Positions 1 through 11,653 of a stretch of 64,000 nt of DNA are shown here, one piece after another (the first letter of the stretch is position 1; the number at the start of each line of letters is the position of its first letter). Under the pieces are notes generated by a model that saw only the letters and a program-made list of their open reading frames with translations, did no database searches and was not told where the DNA came from. The translations under genes were made by a program, and so were the position numbers. The stretch comes from Anodontia alba (taxonomy: Eukaryota; Mollusca; Bivalvia; Lucinida; Lucinidae), in the NCBI GenBank assembly GCA_964016985.1, contig OZ024828.1:76281869-76345868 (forward strand), in the 5' to 3' direction.

Positions 1-200
1 CAAAAAACGTGGCCGCCAAGGGGCGTGGCTTAATTTCCCTATATCTCTATATAGAAAACTTTAAAAATGTTTTTGTCAGAAACCACTGGATTGATTTCAA
101 TATAACTTGGCAGAAATGTTTCCTTGTTGACCCTCTACCAAGATTGTTCAAGTTATCATGATTCATCAAAAAACCTGGCCGCCAAGGGGCAGGGCTTATT
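1..200 (+). repeat. Family B tandem-repeat fragment, left part
   Basis: One and a bit B monomers (about 163 bp; landmarks CCCTATAT, GAAAACTTTAAAAAT, CTTGGCAG, CTACCAAGATTGTTCAAG, ATGGCCGCCA). The array is cut at 200 by the element at 201-2046 and resumes at 2047. Confidence 0.85.
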
Positions 201-2046
201 AGCTCACCTGAGCACGAAGTGCTCATGGTGAGCTATTGTGGTCAGTCAATGTCCATCGTCCGTCGTGCGGCGTCAACAATTGCTTTAAAAGCCTACTCCT
301 CCTGTTGCCCTGGGCCAATTGACTTGATACTTGGTAGGAAGCATCAGGGTGACTTGTAGATCAAAAATAGCTAAAATCGTTCCGATCGGATATCCAAGAT
401 GGCCGCCATGGCCGCCATCTTGAAAATCTATTTTTGCTTCTTCTCCTGAACCGAAAGGCCAATTGACTCCAAACTTGCTAGGAACCATCAGGGTGACTTA
501 TAGATCAAAAATAGCTAAAATCGTGCCGATCGGAAATCCAAGATGGCTGCCATGGCCATCATCTTGAAAATCTATTTTTCGCTTCTTCTCCTGAACCGAA
601 AAGCCATTTGACTCCAAACTTGCTAGGAAGCATCAGGGTGACTTGTAGATCAAAAATAGCTAAAATCGTGCCGATCGGAAATCCAAGATGGCCGCCATGG
701 CCGCCATCTTGAAAATCTATTTTTCGCTTCTTCTCCTGAACCGAAAGGCCAATTGACTTCAAACTTGCTAGGAAGCATCAGGGTGACTTGTAGATCAAAA
801 GTAGCTAAAATCGTGCCGATCGGAAATCCAAGATGGCCGCCAATGCGGCCATCTTGAAAATCTATTTTTTGCTTCTTCTCCTGAACAGAAAGGCCAATTG
901 ACTCCAAACTTGCTAGGAAGCATCAGGATGGCTTGTAGATCAAAAATAGCTAAAATCGTGCCGATCGGAAATCCAAGATGGCCGCCATGGCCGCCATCTT
1001 GAAAATCTATTTTTCGCTTCTTCTCCTAAACCCAAAAGCCTATTGACTCCAAACTTGGTAGGAGGCATTGGGGTGACTTATAGATCAAAAATAGCTTAAA
1101 TCCTGCCTATTGGAAATCCAAGATGGCCGCCATGGCAGCTTGAAAATCTATTTTTCGCTTCTTCTGAACCGAAAGGCCAGTTGACTCCAAACTTGGTAGG
1201 AAGCATCGGGGTGACTTGTAGATCAAAAATAGCTAAAATCATGCCGATCGTAAAACCAGGATGGGCGCCATGGCAGCCATCTTGAAAATCTATTTTTCGC
1301 TTCTTCTCCTGAACCAAAAGGCCAGTTGACTTGAAACTTGGTAGGAAGCATTTGGGTGACTTGTAGAACAAAAATAGCTAAAATCATGCTGATCGTAAAT
1401 CCAAGATGGGCGCCATGGCAGCTATCTTGAAAATCTTTTTTTCGCTTCTTCTCCTAAACCCAAAAGTCACTTAACTCGAAACTTAGTAGGAAGCATCAGG
1501 GTGACTTGGTAGATCAAATATAGCTAAAATCGTTCTGATCAGAAATCCCAGATGGCCACCATGGTCGCCATCTTGAAAATCTATATTTGGCTTCTGCTCC
1601 TGCACCGAAAGGCCAATTGACTCCAAACTTCATAGGAGACATTTGGGTGACTTGTAGATCAAAAAAAAAGCTAAAATTGTGCTAACCGGATATCCAAGAT
1701 GGCCGCCATGGCAGCCATCTTGAAAATCTATTTTTCGCCTCTTCTCCTGAACTGAAAGGCCAGTTGACTTGAAACTTGGTAGGAAGCATTGGGGTGACTC
1801 GTAGATCAAAAATAGCTAAAATTGTGCCGATCGTAAATCCAAGCTGGCTGCCATTTAGAGTTTGTTCAAATGATCATGCTCAATTGACTGGCATGCCATA
1901 TATCTTCTTCAAAATAAAGAACTGCTTAAATGATGATCTTTTCATTAGTTGCGATGACAGGATTGGAAAAATGTTGCATAACATCTGCGTATCTGCAGTG
2001 GCTATGTCACTCAGGTGAGCGACCCGTGGCCCGTGGGCCTCTTGTT
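201..2046 (+). mobile_element. Hairpin-capped tandem-repeat element, family A
   Basis: It starts with a hairpin (AGCTCACC, GAGCAC, GTGCTC, GGTGAGCT), has a short unique leader rich in GTCCGTCG, about eleven A monomers spaced 145 bp apart (281-1850), and ends with CTCAGGTGAGCGA, a GGCCCGTGGGCC hairpin and CTCTTGTT. It has no coding capacity and is therefore non-autonomous. It sits in a B array: the flanks GGGCTTATT and TTCCC rejoin into the normal B sequence with no, or at most a 2-bp TT, target duplication. Architecture and target preference resemble Helentron-associated or pearl-type elements of bivalves. That classification is inference. Confidence 0.75.
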
Positions 2047-2978
2047 TTCCCTATATATCTACATGTACATAGAAAAGTTTAAAAATCTTCTTGTCAGAAA
2101 CCAGTGGACCATATCACTTGGCAGGAATGTTTCTTTGGTGACTCTCTACCAAGATTGTTCAAGCCGTCATGATTTGTCAGAAAACATGGCCGCTAGGGGG
2201 CGGGGCATATTTTCCCTATATATCTGTATAGAAAACTTTAAAAATCTTCTCTTAAGAAACCGTTGGATCGAGTTCAATGTAACTTGGCAGGAATGTTGCT
2301 TTGGTGACCTACCAAGATTGTTCACGCCCTCATGATACGTCAAAAAATATGGCCGCCAGGGGGCGGGGCTTATTTTTCCTAAGTGTCTGTATAGAAAATT
2401 TTAAAATTCTTCTTGTCAGTAACCACCTGACTGATTTCAATATTACTTGGCAGGAATGTTGCTTTGGTGATTCTCTACCAATATTGTTCAAGCAATTATG
2501 ATTCGTCAAAAAACATGGCTGCTAGGGGTGGGGCTTATTTTCCCTATATATCTAAATAGAAAAATCTTCTTGTCAGAAACCACTGAACCGATTTCAATAT
2601 TACTTGGCAGGAATGTTCCTATGGTGACCCTCTACCAAGTTTATTCAAGCAGTCATGATTCGTCAAAAAACATGGCTGTTAGGGGGTGGGGCTTATTTTC
2701 CCTATGTAGCTATATAAAACATTTTAAAAATCTTTTTGTCAGAAACCACTGGACCGATTTCAATATATCTTGGCAGAATTGTTCCTTTGGTGATCCTCTT
2801 TCAAGATTCAGTTTAAGCCATCATGATGCATGAAAAAAAAAACATGGCCACTGGGGAACAGGGCTATAAAATTTATACAAAAATCTTAGAGCAGTGAACT
2901 TGGCTGAAACTTCAACAGTAAGTATGCAAAGCTGTTTGCTCAGGTGAGCGATATAGGACCATCATGGTCCTCTTGTTT
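2047..2978 (+). mobile_element. Family B tandem-repeat element, right part with 3' terminus
   Basis: Continuation of the B array (five monomers, period 159-170 bp) interrupted by 201-2046. It ends in a unique tail (GGCTATAAAATTTATAC, CTTGGCTGAAAC, AGCTGTTTGCTCAGGTGAGC), a hairpin AGGACCATCATGGTCCT and CTTGTT. The same tail recurs inverted at 11654-11760, confirming it as a family terminus. Confidence 0.78.
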
Positions 2979-2992
2979 AAATAGACAAAGAT

Positions 2993-3345
2993 TAGGGGCG
3001 TATTCAGAGGGATTTCGTGGGGTTCAGTAGAAACCCCTGTTGACTCAAAATTTAATTTTCATGGGAAATTTTAGATAAATTTGATAAATTTGGGATACCG
3101 TTTTACCCTAAATATTCATATCCCTTACTCTTTACATTCACTTTATACATGTACTTTATACATGTACTTCTCTTCAACAAGTACAGTTTACTGCCTGTGA
3201 ACTTGTGTAAAATTGATGGGTGAGTGGCAAACAGTATAGACCCTGGTCTACACTGTTCGCTCAGGCATGTCTGTCCAAATACTTAGACTAAGTACGGTAA
3301 TATGATTAAATAGAAGCCCCTCAGAAATCCTGGATCCAGCCATGA
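2993..3345. repeat. Dispersed repeat, copy 1 (pair with 9130-9362)
   Basis: GGGGCGTATTCAGAGG, then GACTCAAAATTTAATTTTCATGG, GATAAATTTG and ATTTTACC-like stretches, ending in CCCCTCAGAAATC and CTGGATCCAGCC. The same order of blocks occurs at 9130-9362. The ends look like short imperfect inverted repeats, suggesting a small non-autonomous DNA element. This copy carries an extra internal segment (about 3130-3270). Confidence 0.55.
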
Positions 3346-3389
3346 AAGATTAGTATGCAGGAGTAACATAATGCCATTATTAAACTTAC

Positions 3390-3495
3390 CTTATTGGTGG
3401 CTTTCTGTTTGAATTTATCCAACTCTTCAACCAAAACTTGAAATGAAGGCCTTCCTTTCAAATCATGGCTCCAGCATTTTGCCATCATTTCATAA
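3390..3495 (-). CDS. Tyrosine kinase exon 5 of 5: helix H/I, subdomain XI
   Basis: An exon of 106 nt. The acceptor ends in ATTGTTACAG and the donor is AATAAG followed by GTAAGTTT. Its first base completes the Ile codon begun in the previous exon. It then encodes YEMMAKCWSHDLKGRPSF and QVLVEELDKFKQKATNK. CW-x6-RP is the invariant end of the kinase domain, with the Arg of subdomain XI. The exon ends in phase 0 without a stop, so at least one more exon with the C-terminal tail is expected. None is visible between positions 1 and 3388, which are repeats. Confidence 0.9.
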
Positions 3496-3833
3496 CTGTA
3501 ACAATAAAATAGGACATGTCCAAAGAGAGGTCATGAGGTATGGAGACTGACTGATCAGAAATTGTCAGGATCAGTGTCTGGATCCATATGTTCAAAAGAA
3601 TTCTTTGGACTAAGTCAGAAATTAACATATTTTGCAGCTAGTACTTGCTACTTGGCTTTAAAGTAAGTACATGTAGCAACAAGTGGCAGTCGAAATAACA
3701 GTCCTCCCTTCCCACCCATAGAATGATGCTAAATTACTGCCTTTGACCATATGGAAGTGTATCTGACCTTCTAGCCCTCTCCCCACATAACCACCATCTG
3801 TTGACAACTGGTCTGGGGTTAAAGTCCCTCATT
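3496..3833. other. Kinase intron, no feature seen
   Basis: Unique-looking intron sequence upstream of kinase exon 5. I see no coding potential, repeat or RNA gene. Confidence 0.5.
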
Positions 3834-6800
3834 AGCTCACCTGAGCCAAAGGCTCAAGGTGAGCTTTTGTGACCAGTCCTCGTCCGTCGTGCCTCGTGCA
3901 TCTGTCAACAATTTACTTAAAAGACATCTCCTAAACTGGTGAATGGATTTTGAAATAATTTTACAGGAATGTTCTCTACCAAAATTGCCTAATGGTTCCG
4001 CTCCGCAAAACAAAATGGCCACCAGAGCTAAAAATAGAAAAACCTTAAAACGACATCTCCTAGGCCACTGACCCAATTTCAGTTTAGTTTTACAGGAGTG
4101 TTCCTTGGATGACCTTCTACCAAAATTGCTCAAACTGTTCCGCTCGGATAAACAAGATGGTCACCAGAGCTAAAAAAAGAAAACCCAAAACGTCTTCTCG
4201 TCTGTCAGCCATTTACTTAAAAGACATCTCCTAAATCAGTGAACGGATTTTGAAATAATTTTACAGGAATGCTCCTTGGGGGACCCTCTAACAAAATTGC
4301 CTAAATGGTGAACCACTCAGCTGAAGAAAATGGCCACCAGAGCTAAAAATAGAAAAACCTTAAATCGACATCTCCTCCAAGGCCACAAGCCCAATTCCAA
4401 TTAATTTTACAGGAGTGTTCCTTGGGTGACCCTCTACCAAAATTGCTCAAACCGTTCAGCTCAGAAACAATATGGCTGCCAAAGCTAAAAATAGAAAAAC
4501 CTTGAAACGATTTCTCCTCCTTAACCAGTGGATGGATTTTGAAATAATTTCACATGAATGTTCCTTGGGTGACCCTCTACCAAAATTGCTTAAACTGTTC
4601 CGCTCAGATGAACAAGATGGCAGCCAGAGCTAAAAATAGAACAAAAAACCTTTAAACGACTTTTTCTCGTTATCCAGTGAACAAATTTTGACACAATTAC
4701 ACATGAATGTTCCTTGGGTGATCCTCTACCAAAATTGCTCAAATTGTTCCGCTCGGATGAACAAGATGGCTGCCAGAGCTAAAAATAGAAAAACCTTTAA
4801 ACGACTTCTCCTTAACCAGTGGATGGCTTTTGAAATAATTTCACATGAATGTTCCTTGGGTGACCCTGTACCAAAATTGCTTAAACTGTTCCGCTCAGAT
4901 GAACAACAAAGACAGCCAAAGCTAAAAATAGAAAAATCTTTAAAAGTCATCTTGTCCAGTGGATAGATTTGGAAATAATTTCACAGGAATGTTCCTTGGG
5001 TGACCCTGTATCAACATTGCTCAAACCATTCCGGTCGGCTGAACAAGATGGCTGTCAGGGCTAAAAATAGACCCTCAAGAGAACCTTTTACTAAATTCTT
5101 TCAATAGCACAACATGCACCCTATGGCGGCCTTCTCGAAAATCTATTTTTCGCTTCTTCTCCTAAACCCAAAAGCCAATTGACTCGAAACGTGGTAGGAA
5201 GCATTGGGGTGACTTATAGATCAAAAATAGCTAAAATCGTTCCGATTGGAAATCCAAGATGGCCACCCTGGCGAAAGGCTTATTGACTGAACCGAAAGGC
5301 TTATTGACTTTAAACTAGGAGGAAGCATTGGAGTGACTTGTAGATCAAAAATAGCTAAAATCGTGCCGATCGGAAATCCAAGATGGCCGCCATGGTCTTG
5401 AAAATCTATTTTTCACTTCTTCCAAAAGCCAAGTGACTCCAAACTTGGTAGGAAGCATTGGGGTGACTTATAGAGCAAAAATAGTTAAAAACGTCCCTAT
5501 TGGAAATCCAAGATGGCTGCCATGCGGCCAGCTTGAAAATCAATTTTTCGCGTCTTCTTCTGAACTGGAAGGCCACTTGACTCAAAACTTGGCAGGAAGC
5601 ATTGGGATAACTTGTAGATCCAAAATAGCTAAAATCGTCCCGATCGAAAATCTATTTTTCGCTTCTTCGCCTAAACTGAAAAAGCCAGTTGACTCGAAAC
5701 TTGCTGGGTAGGAAACATCAGATTGACTTATAGGTAAAAAGTAGCTAAAATCTTTCTGATCGGAAATCCAAGATGTCTACCATGGTCGCCATCTTGAAAA
5801 TCTATTTTTCGCTTCTTCTGAATCGAAAGGCTTATTGACTTTAAACTTGGTAGGAAGTATCGGGGTGACTTGTAGATCAAAAAAGCTAAAATCCCTATTG
5901 GAAATCCAAGATGGCTGCCATGCCCGCCATTTTATTTTATGCACTCTACATGTATATACTTATACATTATATAGGGAAAACTTTTAAAAATCTTTTTGTC
6001 TGAAACCAGAAGGCCCCGGCCTTTGATATTTGGTTACATAGCTTCATCTAGTTAATATGCCTATTCAACAATAAGGCACCATGTGATCATGCTTCTGTCC
6101 AGCACCCCCAGCCTGTCAACCGAAAGCATTTTCAACAAATTGTAAACATACATAGTCCTTCTCCTAAACCCAAAAGCCAATTGACTCGAAACGTGGTAGG
6201 AAGCATTGGGGTGACTTATAGATCAAAAATAGCTAAAATCGTTCCGATTGGAAATCCAAGATGGCCACCCTGGCAAAAGGCTTATTGACTGAACCGAAAG
6301 GCTTATTGACTTTAAACTAGGAGGAAGCATTGGAGTGACTTGTAGATCAAAAATAGCTAAAATCGTGCCGATCGGAAATCCAAGATGGCTGCCATGGTCT
6401 TGAAAAATCTATTTTTCACTTCTTCCAAAAGCCAAGTGACTCCAAACTTGGTAGGAAGCATTGGGGTGACTTATAGAGCAAAAATAGTTAAAAACGTCCC
6501 TATTGGAAATCCAAGATGGCTGCCATGCGGCCAGCTTGAAAATCAATTTTTCGCTTCTTCTTCTGATCTGGAAGGCCACTTGACTCAAAACTTGGCAGGA
6601 AGCATTGGGATGACTTGTAGATCCAAAATAGCTAAAATCGTCCCGATCGAAAATCTATTTTTCGCTTCTTCCCCTAAACTGAAAAAGCCAGTTGACTCGA
6701 AACTTGCTTGGTAGGAAACATCGGATTGACTTATAGGTAAAAAGTAGCTAAAATCTTTCTGATTGGAAATCCAAGATGTCTGCCATGGTGGCCATCTTGA

Positions 6801-7248
6801 CAATCTATTTTTCGCTTCTTCTGAATCGAAAGGCTTATTGACTTTAAACTTGGTAGGAAGTATTGGGGTGACTTGTAGATCAAAAATAGCTAAAATCCCT
6901 ATTGGAAATCCAAGATGGCTGCCATGGCCGCCATTTTATTTTATGCACTCTACATGTATATACTTATACATTATATAGGGAAAACTTTTAAAAATCTTTT
7001 TGTCTGAAACCAGAAGGCCCCGGCCTTTGATATTTGGTTACATAGCTTCATCTAGTTCACATGCCTATTCAACAATAAGGCACCATGCGATCATGCTTCT
7101 GTCCAGCACCCCCAGCCTGTCAACCGAAAGCATTTTCAACAAATTGTAAACATACATAGTCCTATGAAGAGAAATCATAGTCTTTTAGAATATACTAGAG
7201 ACAATGACACTCAGGTGAGCGAATTAGGGCCCTCTGTGCCCACTTGTT
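3834..7248 (+). mobile_element. Composite hairpin-capped element: C array then A array
   Basis: It starts with the hairpin AGCTCACCTGAGC / GCTCAAGGTGAGCT and a GTCCGTCGTGC leader. It contains about eight C monomers (3960-5085; landmarks CCTTGGGTGACCCTCTACC, AAAATTGC, GAACAAGATGG, AGAGCTAAAAATAG), then A-type monomers (5105-6940), and ends with CTCAGGTGAGCGAATTAGGG, a GGGCC hairpin and CTTGTT at 7243-7248. The A part contains a 1-kb tandem duplication. Confidence 0.72.
5156..7161 (+). repeat. Recent tandem duplication, unit about 1003 bp, two copies
   Basis: 5156-6157 and 6158-7161 are near-identical, from CTTCTCCTAAACC through to ACATACATAGTC. Each contains six or so degenerate A monomers plus a non-repetitive block (GAAGGCCCCGGCCTTTGAT, CAATAAGGCACCATG). 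Differences are scattered single bases and one- or two-base indels, for example CGAAAGG/CAAAAGG. Confidence 0.85.
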
Positions 7249-7317
7249 ATTTTTTTTTCCTTGTTGATAACCCTCTTTCACAGCAAGCTGCGGAAAGTTT
7301 TATTTGATTTGTCTGAT

Positions 7318-7645
7318 TTGTCTGATTTGGGGTTTTATGGTCCTTTCAACCAATTAGGATTATATCGAGTGCAGTCAGTTAACCTAACCACACTGTTTCT
7401 GGACATGCTTAGACCTTCTAAGCGGTTAACCAGTACTTAGTGCTTAGTGCTCTTTCTGTCGCCAGTAACTGACACCCTACTTGAATCAGTGGTAAGGAGA
7501 GAATGGCTGCAGAAAAATCCCACCACCAAGTCTCTACTATAGGAAGTGGCCGAGCCAGGATTCGATCTCACTCTATCCCTGTATTAATCAGATTACTGAA
7601 ACCTGACACGCTATCCACTGCGCTTTTGGAGCTCTGGAAAGTGGC
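7318..7645 (-). mobile_element. tRNA-headed SINE, complete copy
   Basis: Read on the minus strand, the head carries a polymerase III A-box-like TAGCGTGTCAGG and a B-box-like GATCGAATCC. It is followed by a body with GGTTAACCGCTTAGAAGG and GGTTAACTGACTGC and a tail ending in CCATAAAACCCC. The same body and tail occur, split in two, around the foldback element (17440-17500 and 22642-22900), which establishes it as a repeated family. Confidence 0.6.
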
Positions 7646-8799
7646 TATAGTTCTGTCAGGAATATAACTTCCAGTATCTGATTATATTCTGAACCCTCTC
7701 TGTCCTGATCAGTTTTAAAAATCCTTTGTCACAGAGTATTGGGGAGCAGAGTTTTCAAAGCAGTGCTAGAATTTACCACAGTATATATGTACTTTCATCA
7801 CCAGGGCTCTGGAAATTTTGAAATCTGAATCGGTCCAGCCGATGACGATGACGTCATCAATGAGCCCATTTCCAAAAAAAAAATATGTATATATCACCTG
7901 TCACGAAAACTGATGACAATTGGCAGTCCTATAACTCCTTTTAAATAATACACCTCAACCCCGTTATATGACGGAAGTCCGGGTATAACGAGCATGATCA
8001 AAGCTGGCTCAATAAATACAGTCAGGTATGTAAAAAGAAAGAGAAAAACAAACAATTGTTATTTCCACCTCCGCAGGGTTTTCCTAAACTATTTTATAAA
8101 CAACTGATTCCCGTCTTGTATAAGCGCGAAGACAGCGGGAAACAGGAGAGACGGAACGAAACGACTTTCATGGACCTAATTAGGTCTAATAAAAAAGGCC
8201 TGCGCCACGGGCGGTTTTGCAGTTTTCAATGTTTCAAGATTTCAATTATACTCGTGTGTTACGGCAATCAACAACAACAACAACAAAAAAAAAAAAAAAA
8301 AAAGAATCAGTCAGTTATACCCAGATCAGATGCCGTTTTATGCGACATCTGATCAGGACGTACACGGTTTGGGAATTAATTTATCAAATCTGGGACCGAC
8401 AAACCGTGTTGATCAAAACAAAAAAGAAGAGGAAGAAAACGGATGCGTTCAAGCGGTGCATTCTTTTATCACTCTCAGTAAAGCGACCTTTGATCTTTTG
8501 GACACACCGACCGCACCTGGATGTTTTGCAGTCTCAGTGTATTCACACGTGTCACACAAACGGATTAATTATCAGACTTGTTGATGCAATTCAGATGAGT
8601 GCCCACAACATAAGCCTTTATAAAGAAAAAATCCATAATCATTATCAAATAAGTCCTTTCCTGATCTTTCTTACAGTAACCCTTAGTAGGTATAGATACA
8701 TATTTTACCAAAACAGTGTTTCCAGTAATTTTGAAAAACCTAAGCGCACAGTGCAGTAATTAGGTCGAATACGATATGTTCTCCTGAACTAAAACTTAC
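7646..8799. other. Intron sequence with minor repeats, no gene
   Basis: It holds a degraded pogo-type terminus (CACCTCAACCCCGTTATA, near 7950), a CAA/A-rich tract (8268-8303) and otherwise unique sequence. Open frames here (8056-8760) lack family resemblance and run through the A-tract, so they are not taken as genes. Confidence 0.45.
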
Positions 8800-9008
8800 A
8801 TCTCGTTAGGGCATAAAGATGGTTGAGGCATCATATATCCGGTCTTGTACAGCTCCATTAGCATGTCAGGAGGGATACCAGGGTACGGCATACATCCAAG
8901 CGTAACTATTTCCCATAGTAGCACTCCAAAGGACCAAATATCGCTCTTTATTGTGTATTTACCATTCATCAGTGTCTCTGGGCTCATCCACTTAAAAGGC
9001 AGTCGTCC
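8800..9008 (-). CDS. Tyrosine kinase exon 4 of 5: P+1 loop to helix G
   Basis: An exon of 209 nt. The acceptor is CTTCACATTCAG and the donor is GAGAT followed by GTAAGTTT, a near-consensus site. It starts in phase 0 and ends after two bases of an Ile codon. It encodes [19 protein letters not shown], where KWMSPE is the tyrosine-kinase form of the APE motif, then [18 protein letters not shown] (helix F with its structural Asp) and [20 protein letters not shown], ending in PSLCPNE. No stop or frameshift is present, and the conservation argues that the gene is functional. Confidence 0.93.
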
Positions 9009-9129
9009 CTGAATGTGAAGACAGAACAGAAGTTGACATAGGAAATGTGCTAATTGAGAAAATTCAGCCCGGAATGCTCTTTCACAATTGGTTTGCAAAC
9101 TATTCATTCAGTTGTGGCGGTTTTCAGCA

Positions 9130-9362
9130 TTGGGCGGATTCAGAGGTTGTCGTAGGGTTCAGTAAAATCCCAGTTTGACTCAAAATTTCATTTTCATGGG
9201 TAATTTTGTGTAAATTTGATAAATTTTGGATGCTTTATTTTTACCCTAAATTCTGATCTGGTTCGACTGTTTGCTAAGGTCTCTTTGTTCGTATACATAG
9301 AGTAAGTATGGTAATTTTATCTAATCGAACCCCCTCAGAAATCATCCTGGATCCGCTCCTGC
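9130..9362. repeat. Dispersed repeat, copy 2 (pair with 2993-3345)
   Basis: GGGCGGATTCAGAGG, GACTCAAAATTTCATTTTCATGG, GATAAATTTTGGATG and CCCCCTCAGAAATC, ending in CTGGATCCGC. This is the shorter of the two copies. GCGGATTCAG at the left and CTGGATCCGC at the right form a possible short terminal inverted repeat. Confidence 0.55.
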
Positions 9363-9559
9363 GGACACTCTATATCGAGATTTTGCCCTCAGTTTTAAGA
9401 ACATAACATTTATTCAGATAAAACAAAAGACGAAGAGAAAAATGAAATATTGCACAAGCACATTGGAGAAGTTTCAAAGTTGAATGCTTAAAATTTAACC
9501 TGCTGACTTTAAATAAATAAAAGCAGACAACATTTGAAAAGTATTATTCTTATTTTTGT

Positions 9560-9898
9560 GTCACCTGCAATGCTTGGCAGGTACATAGAGATCATGTATC
9601 TGTCCGTGTCGTCAGTTTCGTGGACGGTGTCGTCGTCAAACTTTTCATTTCCGCTCAATAATTTCTGAAGTTTGATATTGCATGGTAATCATCCGCCAAA
9701 GTTTGACTGAGTTATGGCCCTTTTTTGACTTAGTGTTTATTGTTGTATTAAGATATTGGTTTTCGTTCAATAAATTCTGAAGGGATGCATTGATTTTATC
9801 AGAAGTTTGCAGAAGGATATATTGTTGTAAAATACAAGTCAAGCTTGATATTGGTAACTATCCGCAAAATTTTGGCTGACTTTTTCGACTTAGTTTTT
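9560..9898 (+). mobile_element. Truncated hairpin-capped repeat element (family J)
   Basis: It begins with a GTCACCTGC / TTGGCAGGT cap and a GTCGTCAGTTTCGTGGACG leader, then about two degenerate monomers (CCGCTCAATAATTTCTGAAG, AGTTATGGCCC). It is cut at 9899 by the next element. A further fragment of the same family is at 16745-16860. Confidence 0.5.
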
Positions 9899-11653
9899 AG
9901 CTCACCTTAGCCAAAGGGTCAAGGTGAGCTTGTGACCGGTCTTCGTCCGTCGTCCATCATCCGTCTGTCAACAATTTACTTAAAAGACATCTCCTAAAAC
10001 CGGTGAATGCATTTTGAAATAATTTTACAGGAATGTTCCTTGGGTGACCCTCTACCAAAATTGCCTAAATGGTTCCGCTTCGCTAAACAAAATGGCCGCC
10101 AGAGCAAAAAATAGAAAAAACCTTAAAACGACCTCTCCTCCTAGGCCACTGAATGGATCTTGAAATAATTTCACAGGAATGTTCCTTAGATGACCCTCTA
10201 CCAAAATTGCCTAAATGGTTCCACTCCGCTAAACAAGATGGCCACCAGAGCTAAAAATAAAAAAAACAACCTTTTAACAACATCTCCTCCCAGGCCAATG
10301 GCCCGATTTCAAAATAATTTCACAGAAATGTTCCTCTCATGCCCCTTTACCAAAATTGCTAAAATATGGTTCTGCTCCACTAAACAAAATGGCCGCCAGA
10401 GCTAAAGGTAGAAAAAAACAACAACCTTAAACGACATCTCCTCCCAGGCAAATGGCCGATTTCGAAATAATTTCACACAAATGTTCCTCTCATGCCCCTT
10501 TACCAAAATTGCTAAAATGGTTCTGCTCTGCTAAACAAAATGGCCTCCATGCTAAAAATAGAAAAACCCTTTTAAACAACATCTACCCCAAGGGCCCGAT
10601 TTCAAAATAATTTTTCTAAAAAGTGCCTCTAATGCCCCTTTACTTAAATTGCTAAAATGGTTCTGCTGAACAAAATGGCCGCCAGAGCTAAAAATAGAAA
10701 AGGGGCGTAGACTGTCATGCGTCTGTCAACAATTTACTTAAGAGACATCTTCTCCTAAACGGGTTAGAAAAAACCTTTAAACGACATCTTTCATGCCAGA
10801 AGCCCGATTTCAAAATAATGTCACAGAAATTTTCTTCTAATGCCCCTTTACCCAAATTGCTAAAATGGTTCCACTCTGCTAAACAAAATGGCCGTCAGAG
10901 CTGAAAATAGAAAACCTTTAAACAACATCTCCTCTTAGGCCTATGACCGGATTTCAAAATAATTTCACAGAAATGTTCCTCTTATGACCCTTTACCAAAA
11001 TTGCTAAAATTGTTCTGTTTGGCTGAACAAAATGGCCACCAGAGCTAAAAAAAGTAAAAGGGCGTAGACTGTCATGCGTCTATCAACAATCTACTTGAGA
11101 GACATCTCCTCCTAAACAGGTTAATGGATTTTGAAATAATTTTACAGGAATATTCCTTGAGTGACCCACTACCAAAATTGCTAAAATGGTTCCGCTCGGC
11201 TGAACAAAATGGCTGCTAGAGCTAAAACTCAAAATAATTTCTCAGAAATGTTCCTCTAATACCCCTTTACCAAAATTCCTAAAATGGTTGTGCTCCTCTG
11301 AACAAAATGGCTACCAGAGCTAAAAATAGAAAAATCTTTAAACAACATCTCCTTTTAGGCCTATGACCGGATTTCAAATACATGTATTTCACAGAAATGT
11401 TCCTCTTATGCCCCTTGACCGAAATTGCTAAAATTGTTCCCTTTGGCTTAACAAAATAGCCACCAGAGCTAAAAGAAAAAGGGCATAGACTGTCATGCGT
11501 CTGTCAACAATTTACTTAAAAGACAACTCCTCCTAAATCGGTTAATGGATTTTAAAATAATTTTACAGGAATGTTTTTTGAGTGACCCTGTACCAAAATA
11601 GTTAAAATGGTGTCATTCTGTTAAACAAAATGGCATCCAGAGCAAAAAACAAC

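Noticed and set aside
285..1371. Minus-strand open frames repeating KIDFQDGGHGGHLG-like peptides
   Set aside because: They follow the 145-bp repeat units and shift frame between units. The peptide periodicity is that of the DNA array, with no sign of codon constraint.
2015..2833. Open frames across the B array, and their minus-strand equivalents at 12268-13826
   Set aside because: Repeat-derived frames with the same degenerate peptide in each unit. They are non-coding mobile DNA.
8056..8759. 98- and 180-codon plus-strand frames with poly-Q/T/K tracts
   Set aside because: The tract is a CAA/A microsatellite. The rest has no recognisable domain, splice logic or repeat partner.
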